NCBI GenBank assembly: GCA_946187095.1
Contig: CAMHPW010000019.1
Coordinates: forward strand, 1-12,167
DNA from: an uncultured Clostridia bacterium
Lineage (GTDB): Bacteria > Bacillota > Clostridia > Oscillospirales > Acutalibacteraceae
Reading direction: 5' to 3'
DNA: 12,167 bases
Part shown: piece after piece, positions 1 to 6,222 of the stretch
Position numbering within the stretch: position 1 is the first letter of the stretch
Layout: every line of letters begins with the position of its first letter
The notes under the pieces: generated by a model
The model's input: only the letters and a program-made list of their open reading frames with translations
What the model was told of the DNA's origin: nothing
Databases searched by the model: none
Translations under genes and position numbers: made by a program

Positions 1-226
1 ATGTATAGTTGTGTATAGTTGTACATACCTTTCATGTAAAAAATCAAACTCTATAAAATATATAAAAAGTATGTGTCAACTATGCAGACTATACATTATG
101 CGATTAAAGAATTATAAAATGTAAAGTCGACTTTACATTTTGGGAAGTCGACTTCCCATTTTGTGCAATCGTTTGCACATTTTAGGGACAGTCAACTGTC
201 CATTTTTATATTTCCGTTAAAGAATA
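1..226. repeat. Modular hairpin repeat, copy 1 (with 4 short hairpins)
   Basis: First of three tandem non-coding copies; a copy ends with TTAAAGAATA and the next starts with ATG[T/C]A. A long hairpin occupies 1-97: 1-9 pairs with 88-96 (ATGTATAGT/ACTATACAT), 12-21 with 77-86 (one G-T pair), and 23-28 with 69-74 (ACATAC/GTATGT), leaving an AT-rich loop of about 40 nt. Then comes ATTAAAGAATTATAAAATG and a train of short hairpins (listed separately), then a TATATTTCCG spacer. No ORF is supported. Because the copy begins at base 1, its left junction cannot be seen and more copies may lie upstream. Function is unknown to me; strand is undefined because the structure is near-symmetric. Confidence 0.85.
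116..202. repeat. Train of four short palindromic hairpins, copy 1
   Basis: Four palindromes separated by ATTT. The first, 116-141, is a perfect 26-bp palindrome around TCGA at 127-130. The second, 141-158, is a perfect 18-bp palindrome around TCGA at 148-151 (TGGGAAG arms). The third is 162-179 (TGTGCAA/TTGCACA around TCGT). The fourth is 186-201 (GGACAG/CTGTCC around TCAA). Centres fall at 128.5, 149.5, 170.5 and 193.5, so spacing is 21, 21 and 23 bp. Stem sequences differ completely while pairing is kept. Could be tandem DNA sites on one helix face, or RNA hairpins joined by AUUU linkers. Confidence 0.85.
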
Positions 227-426
227 ATGCAGGGTTTGCAGGGTTATATATACCTTTCGCATAAAAAATAAAGAAATAAAATTTATAAAAAAAGTATGTG
301 TCAACTATGCAAACCCTGCATTATGCGAATAAAGAATTATAAAATGTAAAGTCGACTTTCCATTTTGCACAGCCGACTGTGCATTTTTCCCATCGATGGG
401 ACATTTTATATTTCTGTTAAAGAATA
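227..426. repeat. Modular hairpin repeat, copy 2 (diverged stem)
   Basis: Second tandem copy, aligned end to end with copies 1 and 3 through the shared blocks ACCTTTC, AGTATGTGTCAACTATGC, CATTATGCGA and TTAAAGAATAATG. The long hairpin has a perfect 15-bp outer stem, 226-240 with 308-322 (AATGCAGGGTTTGCA against its exact complement), followed by weaker inner pairs 242-245/303-306 and 249-253/294-298. Relative to copies 1 and 3 the outer stem has three base-pair replacements in which both partners changed: T-A to C-G at 230/318, T-A to G-C at 232/316 and A-T to G-C at 233/315. This is why I read it as a conserved structure rather than a chance repeat. Confidence 0.85.
341..402. repeat. Train of three short hairpins, copy 2
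   Basis: Three hairpins with centres at 353.5, 374.5 and 394.5 (spacing 21 and 20 bp). The first, 341-366, is the copy-1 palindrome with a single T-C mismatch (347/360). The second, 366-383, has TGCACAG/CTGTGCA arms around CCGA. The third, 388-401, has TCCCA/TGGGA arms around TCGA. The second and third stems match none in copy 1 apart from the centre, so individual modules have been exchanged or have diverged while staying self-complementary. Confidence 0.8.
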
Positions 427-597
427 ATGTATAGTTTTGTATAGTTGTCTATACCTTTCATGTAAAAAATCAAATTCTATAAAATATATAACAAAGTATG
501 TAGCAACTATACAGACTATACATTATGCGATGAAAGAATGATAAAACAGGAAGTCGACTTTATGTTTTAGTAACAGTCGACTGTAAGTTTTTGTGTT
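427..597. repeat. Modular hairpin repeat, copy 3 (next to the ABC operon promoter)
   Basis: Third copy. Outer stem 426-435 pairs perfectly with 515-524 (AATGTATAGT/ACTATACATT), 438-447 pairs perfectly with 504-513 (TGTATAGTTG/CAACTATACA), and TATAC 450-454 pairs with GTATG 496-500. It carries only two short hairpins and its 3' part is the most decayed; the TTAAAGAATAATG junction seen after copies 1 and 2 is missing. The right limit is approximate. The repeat ends just before the TTGACG promoter element at 605, so transcription from that promoter would not include the array. Confidence 0.8.
543..588. repeat. Two decayed short hairpins, copy 3
   Basis: Centres at 555.5 and 578.5 (23 bp apart), both TCGA within GTCGAC. 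The first, 543-568, has AAAACA/TGTTTT flanks where other copies have AAAATG/CATTTT, so both sides changed together; it carries one G-T pair and one G-A mismatch. The second, 572-586, keeps ACAG/CTGT next to the TCGA and then loses pairing. Confidence 0.7.
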
Positions 598-604
598 TTT
601 CAAG

Positions 605-633
605 TTGACGAAACATCTTTGATATTGTACAAT
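605..633 (+). promoter_or_regulatory. Sigma-A-type promoter of the ABC exporter/rsuA operon
   Basis: TTGACG (605-610), a 17-bp spacer, and TACAAT (628-633): five of six matches to consensus in each box at optimal spacing. Transcription would start near 640, giving a short leader before the gene at 668. No further regulatory motif is visible other than the repeat array directly upstream. Confidence 0.75.
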
Positions 634-667
634 AATCACATGAATACTTTTTGGAAAGGAAATGCTT

Positions 668-2401
668 ATGTTCCGATTAAGACGTTTTTTGAAACACTAT
701 AAATTACAGCTTACAATAGGACCTGTCTGCAAACTCATTGAGGCAATCTTTGAACTGTTCATTCCCCTTATCACTGCCGATATCATTGATACAGGCGTTA
801 AAAACAATGATGTCGGCTATGTGCTCAGACAGGGCGGTTTCATGATTTTCCTTGGAGCTTTGGGACTTGGATTTGCCCTTGTCTGTCAGAAATCCGCCTC
901 GATAGCCTCTCAGGGATTCGGTACGGAAGTCAGAAATGCCATGTTCAGGCATATCAACACTTTTTCCCATGCCGAACTCGATAAAATCGGCACTCCCTCT
1001 TTGATTACAAGAATGACCAATGATATCAACCAATTGCAGTTAGCCGTTGCCATGCTCATAAGGCTTGTCATAAGAGCACCCTTTCTTGTTATCGGTGCAA
1101 TTATCATGGCTATGTCAATCGATATGAAAATGTCTTTGATATTTTTAGCCGCCTCACCTTTAATTGCACTGGTATTGTTTCTGATAATGTACAAATCCGT
1201 ACCGTTTTTCAGGAAAATACAGAAAAAACTCGATACCGTTTCACTCATTTCAAGAGAAACTCTTTCGGGCAACAGGGTTATCCGTGCATTTTCAAAACAG
1301 GATTCCGAACAAGCCAGATTGGAAGAACAAAATAATGAACTCGAACAAACTGCCGTTGCCGTCGGAAGAATTTCCGCTTTGCTCAATCCCCTTACTTATG
1401 TGATAGCACAGGGGGCTATTATTGCCGTTGTATGGTTCGGGGCAAAGTTCGTCAGCAGCGGCGATTTGACACAGGGGGAAATTATCGCTCTCGTCAATTA
1501 TATGACACAGATACTCCTTGCTATGATAGTTGTTTCAAATTTAGTGGTCATTTTCACGAAAGCGTCTGCTTCTGCCGCAAGAGTCAATGAAGTTTTCGAT
1601 ACCGTGCCGAGTGTTCGGGAAATCAACTCCGATGAGATAAGAACAGATGAAAAAGCCCCTGCCGTTGAATTTGAGAATGTTTCATTCGGCTATGCCAATA
1701 ATGCCTATGCCCTTAAAAACATCTCTTTCACGCTCGAAAGAGGTGAAACAGTCGGCATTATCGGCGGTACAGGTTCGGGAAAATCCACGCTTGTCAATTT
1801 AGTGCCGAGATTTTATGACACTTCGGAGGGAAATGTTTTCGTTGACGGTGCAAACGTCAAAGATTATTCTTTTAAACAGTTAAGGGGCAAAATGGGTATT
1901 GTTCCGCAAAATGCGGTACTTTTTGCAGGCACTGTCAAATCCAATATGCTTTGGGGGAATAAAAATGCCTCTCTTGATGACATTGACAAGGCTCTGAAAA
2001 TCGCTCAGGCTTACGGCTTTGTCTATGAAAATAAAGACGGTCTGGAAAGACCTGTCACAGCCGGCGGCAAAAATTTATCGGGCGGTCAGAAACAAAGATT
2101 GACTATTGCAAGGTCATTGGTTTCAAAGCCCGAAATTCTGATTCTTGATGACAGTGCAAGTGCATTGGACTTTGCGACAGATGCCGCCCTGAGAAAATCC
2201 CTCAAAGAAGAAACACAGAATATGACTGTTATCATGGTATCACAGAGAGTCGGCACTGTCCGTTATGCCGATAAAATCATTGTTCTCGACAAAGGCGAAC
2301 TTGTCGGAATCGGCAAACATAATGATTTATTTGAAAAATGCAGCGTTTACAAAGAAATCTGCCTTTCACAGCTCAAAGCGGAGGAGGTCTTGAACAAATG
2401 A
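668..2401 (+). CDS. ABC exporter half-transporter, degenerate-site subunit (BmrC/LmrC-like)
   Basis: Membrane-fused ATPase subunit of a type IV ABC exporter, 577 aa. Residues about 1-310 form the six-helix exporter domain. The ATPase domain follows: Walker A GGTGSGKS (366-373), Q-loop Q414, signature LSGGQ (470-474), Walker B ILILDD (490-495). The catalytic Glu after Walker B is Asp495, and the switch His is Gln526 (VSQR instead of AHR). These changes are typical of the non-hydrolysing site in heterodimeric exporters, and the partner is encoded directly downstream with an ATGA overlap. Start: the AAGGA box at 656-660 lies 7 nt from ATG 668 but only 1 nt from the in-frame ATG 662, so 668 is preferred. 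Substrate unknown; drug, lipid or peptide export are all possible. No MarR-type regulator is visible upstream, where one is often found. Confidence 0.93.
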   Translation: MFRLRRFLKHYKLQLTIGPVCKLIEAIFELFIPLITADIIDTGVKNNDVGYVLRQGGFMIFLGALGLGFALVCQKSASIASQGFGTEVRNAMFRHINTFSHAELDKIGTPSLITRMTNDINQLQLAVAMLIRLVIRAPFLVIGAIIMAMSIDMKMSLIFLAASPLIALVLFLIMYKSVPFFRKIQKKLDTVSLISRETLSGNRVIRAFSKQDSEQARLEEQNNELEQTAVAVGRISALLNPLTYVIAQGAIIAVVWFGAKFVSSGDLTQGEIIALVNYMTQILLAMIVVSNLVVIFTKASASAARVNEVFDTVPSVREINSDEIRTDEKAPAVEFENVSFGYANNAYALKNISFTLERGETVGIIGGTGSGKSTLVNLVPRFYDTSEGNVFVDGANVKDYSFKQLRGKMGIVPQNAVLFAGTVKSNMLWGNKNASLDDIDKALKIAQAYGFVYENKDGLERPVTAGGKNLSGGQKQRLTIARSLVSKPEILILDDSASALDFATDAALRKSLKEETQNMTVIMVSQRVGTVRYADKIIVLDKGELVGIGKHNDLFEKCSVYKEICLSQLKAEEVLNK

Positions 2402-4137
2402 AAAATAAAAGCACTTTAAAGAGAATTCTGCAATATGCCAAGCCCTATCGTTCCAGCCTTGTCTTTGCGATGATATTCGCATTGCTGCATGTCGTTCTGA
2501 ATCTGACTGCACCTGTACTTGTCGGCTATGCCATAGACAATATCACGGATAAAAATAATGTAAACTTCAATGACGTTGCACAGCTTTTGTTAATGGTCGG
2601 CATAACGGTTCTGGCTTGTGCGGTATTTCAGTGGCTCATGGGGCTTTGTATCAATACCGTCAGTTACGGTACCGTCCGTGATATGCGTAGGGATATTTTC
2701 CGAAAATTCAACACCGTCCCCCTCAGATACATTGACGGACACCCTCACGGTGATTTGATCAGCCGTATCATCAATGACGCTGATGCTGTCGGTGACGGTC
2801 TTTTGCAGGGCATTACACAGCTTTTTTCGGGGCTTGTCATGATAATATGCACTCTGGGCTTTATGCTTTTCATCAATCCGTATATAGCCCTTGTCGTTGT
2901 AATCATCACACCGCTTTCCATGTTCGTTGCGGGATTCATTACACAATTATCTCAGAATCAGTTCAAAAAGCAGTCCAAAACCCAAGGTGAGATAAGTGCC
3001 TACATAGAGGAATATATCGGACAGCAGAAAGTTGTGAAAGCCTTCGGCTATGAAGAACGCTCTCAGGAAGATTTTGAAGAAATCAATGCACGTTTGCTTG
3101 ACTGCGGCAAAAAAGCACAGTTTTATTCCTCACTTGCCAATCCGAGTACACGATTTGTCAACGGCATTGTCACAGCCGCCGTATGCACAGTAGGCTCCAT
3201 CAGTGCCATTCAGGGTACGCTTTCCGTCGGTCAGATATCCATGTTTATCACTTATGCAAATCAGTATACAAAGCCGTTCAATGAAGTGACGGGAGTTATC
3301 CCACAGTTACAATCGGCTCTGGCAGGGGCGGCAAGGGCTTTTGCACTTCTTGATGAAGATGACCAGACACCCGACACCGAAAACAGCATTGACATGAAAG
3401 AATGTAAGGGTAAAATCGACATTGACGGGGTTCATTTCTCCTATGTTCCCGAAAAGCCGCTTATCACGGACTTTAATTTGCACGTCAAGCCCGGACAGAA
3501 TGTAGCGATAGTAGGTCCCACAGGCTGCGGAAAAACCACGCTTATCAATCTCTTAATGCGTTTCTATGACGTAAACAGCGGCGATATCAAAATTGACGGC
3601 ATGAGTATTTATGATATCAAAAGAAATTCCATGCGTTCGCTTTACGGTATGGTCTTGCAGGAAAGCTGGCTTTACAATGCAAGTATCAGGGACAATATCG
3701 CCTACGGAAAGCCCGATGCAACGCTTGAAGAAGTCAGACAAGCCGCCAAATTCGCCTTTATCGACCACTTTATTGAACGTCTGCCCGACAAATACGATAC
3801 GATCATTACAGAGGACGGCGGAAATCTTTCGCAAGGCCAAAGACAGCTGATGTGTATTGCAAGGGCTATGTTATGCAATCCGTCCATGCTGATTCTTGAT
3901 GAAGCCACTTCCAGCATTGATACCCGTACAGAGATAAAAATTCAGCGTGCTTTCAATAAGATGATGGAAACACGAACAAGTTTTATTGTTGCCCACAGGC
4001 TTTCGACCATCAAGGAGGCGGATATCATTCTTGTCATGGAAGACGGCAATATCATTGAACAGGGCAATCATGATGAACTTATGGAGAAAAAAGGCTTTTA
4101 CTTTACGCTGTATAACTCACAGTTTGCCGCAACCTGA
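2398..4137 (+). CDS. ABC exporter half-transporter, catalytic subunit (BmrD/LmrD-like)
   Basis: Second half-transporter, 579 aa, presumed heterodimer partner of the preceding gene. The membrane domain spans about residues 15-310 with six predicted helices. ATPase motifs: Walker A GPTGCGKT (373-380), Q421, signature LSQGQ (477-481), Walker B MLILDE (497-502) with catalytic Glu502, and switch His533 (VAHR). The second signature residue pair is SQ rather than SG, a change common in the partner subunit of asymmetric exporters, while its own Walker B Glu and His are intact. One competent and one degenerate site is therefore inferred for the pair. ATG 2398 overlaps the previous stop (ATGA) and has GGAGG at 2383-2387, 10 nt upstream; a longer in-frame ATG at 2338 lacks such a site and lies inside the previous gene. 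Substrate cannot be told from sequence. Confidence 0.93.
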   Translation: MKNKSTLKRILQYAKPYRSSLVFAMIFALLHVVLNLTAPVLVGYAIDNITDKNNVNFNDVAQLLLMVGITVLACAVFQWLMGLCINTVSYGTVRDMRRDIFRKFNTVPLRYIDGHPHGDLISRIINDADAVGDGLLQGITQLFSGLVMIICTLGFMLFINPYIALVVVIITPLSMFVAGFITQLSQNQFKKQSKTQGEISAYIEEYIGQQKVVKAFGYEERSQEDFEEINARLLDCGKKAQFYSSLANPSTRFVNGIVTAAVCTVGSISAIQGTLSVGQISMFITYANQYTKPFNEVTGVIPQLQSALAGAARAFALLDEDDQTPDTENSIDMKECKGKIDIDGVHFSYVPEKPLITDFNLHVKPGQNVAIVGPTGCGKTTLINLLMRFYDVNSGDIKIDGMSIYDIKRNSMRSLYGMVLQESWLYNASIRDNIAYGKPDATLEEVRQAAKFAFIDHFIERLPDKYDTIITEDGGNLSQGQRQLMCIARAMLCNPSMLILDEATSSIDTRTEIKIQRAFNKMMETRTSFIVAHRLSTIKEADIILVMEDGNIIEQGNHDELMEKKGFYFTLYNSQFAAT

Positions 4138-4149
4138 AGGAGAATTTTC

Positions 4150-4851
4150 ATGGAAAGAATTGATAAGATATTATCTTCACAGAATATTGCTTCCAGAAGT
4201 GAAGTGAAAGACATGATAAGAAAAAAGAGAGTTTCCGTCAACGGTAAGACCGTCTTAAAGCCCGATGAAAAATTCGAGCCTGAAACGGCGGAAATAGCCG
4301 TTGACGGCAAAGTAATTTCTTTCAAGAAATATGTCTATATCATGATGAATAAACCGTCGGGAGTGCTTTCGGCAAGCAATGACAGATATGCCGAAACGGT
4401 CATTGATCTCCTGCCGAAAGAAATGCAGAGGCGTGGACTGTTCCCTGCAGGACGGCTCGATAAAGATACAGAGGGATTTATTTTAATTACTGATGACGGA
4501 GAATTGGCTCATAAAATGCTTTCCCCGAAAAGCCATGTTTATAAGCTGTATCAGGCGGTTGTCGATAAAGTTCTGACAGAGGAAGATGTAACGGCTTTCC
4601 AAAACGGGATAGGGGAATTTCTGCCTGCGGAAATGAAAATACTTGACGAACATACCGCCCTTGTCGAGATATGTGAGGGCAAATTCCATCAGGTCAAGAA
4701 AATGTTCAATGCCGTGGGAGCGAATGTCACTTATCTGAAAAGACTCCGCATAGGCGGTCTGATGCTTGATGAAACGCTTGCCAAAGGCGATTTCAGAGAG
4801 CTTTCGGAAAACGAAATTTCTGTGCTTTTATGTACTAATCACGGCATTTGA
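4150..4851 (+). CDS. rsuA: 16S rRNA pseudouridine synthase, RsuA family
   Basis: Cytoplasmic enzyme that isomerises a uridine in rRNA to pseudouridine; the RsuA subfamily modifies 16S rRNA (position 516 in E. coli). The 233-aa length is usual. Residues 1-58 are an S4 RNA-binding domain (RIDKILSSQNIASRSEVKDM...VSVNGK). The catalytic domain begins at MMNKPSGVLSA (65-75), carries the active-site motif GRLDKDTEG with catalytic Asp104, and has EGKFHQVKKMF (176-186), closer to RsuA (EGRYHQVKRMF) than to RluB. AAGGAG at 4137-4142 overlaps the upstream stop and sits 7 nt before the ATG, so it is probably co-transcribed with the exporter; a functional link is not obvious. RluB-type 23S specificity is the main alternative. 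I see no clear terminator after it. Confidence 0.9.
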   Translation: MERIDKILSSQNIASRSEVKDMIRKKRVSVNGKTVLKPDEKFEPETAEIAVDGKVISFKKYVYIMMNKPSGVLSASNDRYAETVIDLLPKEMQRRGLFPAGRLDKDTEGFILITDDGELAHKMLSPKSHVYKLYQAVVDKVLTEEDVTAFQNGIGEFLPAEMKILDEHTALVEICEGKFHQVKKMFNAVGANVTYLKRLRIGGLMLDETLAKGDFRELSENEISVLLCTNHGI

Positions 4852-4994
4852 ATGCTATTTTGATATACAAAATACACAATTTCAACTGTTATTTTTTGGC
4901 TTATGTGAATTATACCTAAACTATTCCTTCAGATTTTAGTAAAAAAAAGTATTTTATTTTTGGAAAAAATCTGTTATAGTTATATTGTTGAATA

Positions 4995-5022
4995 TTGACT
5001 TCAAAACTACGCTTTTTATATA
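4995..5022 (+). promoter_or_regulatory. Promoter of the sugar ABC ATPase gene
   Basis: TTGACT (4995-5000), a 16-bp spacer, and TATATA (5017-5022). It would start transcription near 5029, leaving a leader of about 20 nt with the GGGAGG ribosome site at 5034-5039. A second candidate slightly upstream is TTGGAA (4960-4965), 17 bp, TATTGT (4983-4988); either or both may be used. The rest of the 198-bp spacer is AT-rich without clear hairpins. Confidence 0.65.
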
Positions 5023-5049
5023 GCGAACCAATCGGGAGGTATTAACTAA

Positions 5050-6162
5050 ATGGCTAGTGTATCATTGAAAAATGTTTACAAAATCTATGACGGCAATGTT
5101 GTAGCTGTAAACGACTTTAATCTTGAAATCGAGGACAAGGAATTCATTATCTTCGTTGGACCGTCAGGCTGCGGTAAATCCACTACTCTGCGTATGATAG
5201 CAGGTCTTGAGGACATCTCAAAGGGCGAGCTTCACATTGGTGACGTTCTTGCCAACGACATCTCTCCGAAAGACAGAGATATCGCCATGGTTTTCCAGAA
5301 CTACGCTCTTTATCCGCATATGACCGTTTTCGACAACATGGCATTCGGTCTGAAACTCCGTAAGACTCCCCCTGAGGAAATAAGAAGACGTGTTGAAGAA
5401 GCTGCACGTTCACTTGATATAGCTCATCTGTTGGAACGTAAGCCGAAGGCTCTCTCCGGCGGTCAGAGACAGCGTGTGGCACTTGGTCGTGCTATCGTCC
5501 GTGATCCTAAGGTCTTCCTTCTTGACGAGCCGCTTTCCAACCTCGATGCGAAACTCAGAACTGCCATGAGAACGGAAATTTCCAAGCTCCACAAGAGACT
5601 TGGTACTACATTTATCTACGTTACCCATGACCAGACAGAGGCTATGACCATGGCTGACCGTATCGTTGTTATGAAAGACGGTTTCATTCAGCAGGTAGAT
5701 ACTCCTCAGAATCTTTATGAAAGACCTTGTAACCAGTTCGTTGCAGGATTCATGGGTACTCCTCAGATGAACTTTATCGATGCTACGATCGTCCGTTCCG
5801 GCGATGATTACGGCATTCATTTCGGTAATTATACCATTCCTCTCCCCGAATCAAAGAACAAGAAGAATATTCTTTCACACTTTGTCGGCAAGGAAGTTGT
5901 TCTCGGTATCCGTCCCGAAGATGTTCATGACGAACCTGAATTCCTTGAGAGATCCGAAGAAAGCGTTATCGAAGCTCAGGTTGAAATCACTGAATTGATG
6001 GGTAATGAAATCTATATCTATCTCAATATCGAAGGCACTTCTGCAATTGCCCGTGTTGATCCGTCATCTACGGCAGAAGCAGGCGAAACAATCGAAATCG
6101 CATTCGACGTTGAAAAGATTCATATTTTCGATAAAGAAACAGAAAGAACAATTACTAACTGA
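5050..6162 (+). CDS. ugpC: Carbohydrate ABC importer ATP-binding protein (UgpC/MsmX/MsmK type)
   Basis: Cytoplasmic ATPase that energises CUT1-family sugar importers, 370 aa, the usual length. The N-terminal ATPase domain carries Walker A GPSGCGKS (37-44), Q83, signature LSGGQ (135-139), Walker B VFLLDE (155-160) and switch H193. The C-terminal regulatory OB/TOBE region begins near [10 protein letters not shown] (233-242) and includes the family motif [14 protein letters not shown] lies 10 nt before ATG 5050. No permease or binding protein is next to it and it has its own promoter and terminator, which fits the multitask ATPases (MsmX in Bacillus, MsmK in streptococci) that serve several importers encoded elsewhere. 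That shared role is inference; UgpC, MalK and MsmX cannot be separated with certainty from sequence alone. Confidence 0.93.
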   Translation: MASVSLKNVYKIYDGNVVAVNDFNLEIEDKEFIIFVGPSGCGKSTTLRMIAGLEDISKGELHIGDVLANDISPKDRDIAMVFQNYALYPHMTVFDNMAFGLKLRKTPPEEIRRRVEEAARSLDIAHLLERKPKALSGGQRQRVALGRAIVRDPKVFLLDEPLSNLDAKLRTAMRTEISKLHKRLGTTFIYVTHDQTEAMTMADRIVVMKDGFIQQVDTPQNLYERPCNQFVAGFMGTPQMNFIDATIVRSGDDYGIHFGNYTIPLPESKNKKNILSHFVGKEVVLGIRPEDVHDEPEFLERSEESVIEAQVEITELMGNEIYIYLNIEGTSAIARVDPSSTAEAGETIEIAFDVEKIHIFDKETERTITN

Positions 6163-6181
6163 TTTTCCCTTTCAGTAAACG

Positions 6182-6213
6182 AAAAGTCTGCACATACACT
6201 GTGCAGACTTTTT
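6182..6213. terminator. Strong rho-independent terminator, probably bidirectional
   Basis: A perfect 13-bp stem, 6182-6194 with 6200-6212 (AAAAGTCTGCACA/TGTGCAGACTTTT), loop TACAC, followed by T on the plus strand. It lies 19 nt after the ATPase stop. On the minus strand the same hairpin ends in TTTT just after the stop of the convergent MreB-like gene, so it likely ends both transcripts. Confidence 0.9.
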
Positions 6214-6222
6214 GCTGTTTAT

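Noticed and set aside
116..202. Series of tandem rho-independent terminators (hairpin followed by TTTT)
   Set aside because: Stems are AT-rich or variable, the palindromes are symmetric with A-runs on the other side, and there is no gene directly upstream in view; regular 21-bp spacing points to another role.
1..600. CRISPR array
   Set aside because: Repeat units are about 170-226 bp with internal hairpins and diverged copies; there are no constant 25-40 bp direct repeats with unique spacers and no cas genes.
1..600. Known riboswitch or T-box leader of the ABC operon
   Set aside because: The promoter at 605-633 lies after the array and I recognise no conserved aptamer core or T-box sequence.
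1..600. Plasmid or replication origin iterons
   Set aside because: The evenly spaced palindromes resemble iterons, but no rep, par or dnaA-type gene is nearby and the rest of the window is ordinary chromosomal content.
910..1386. Minus-strand open frame of 158 codons
   Set aside because: Opposite the membrane domain of the first ABC subunit; no start signals or recognisable domain.
2338..2397. Twenty-residue N-terminal extension of the second ABC subunit
   Set aside because: It overlaps the first subunit gene and lacks a ribosome site, whereas ATG 2398 has a GGAGG box and the family-typical start.
4852..4900. Terminator after rsuA (ATTTTG/CAAAAT near 4857-4873)
   Set aside because: The 6-bp AT-only stem has no following T run, so it is not supported as a terminator.
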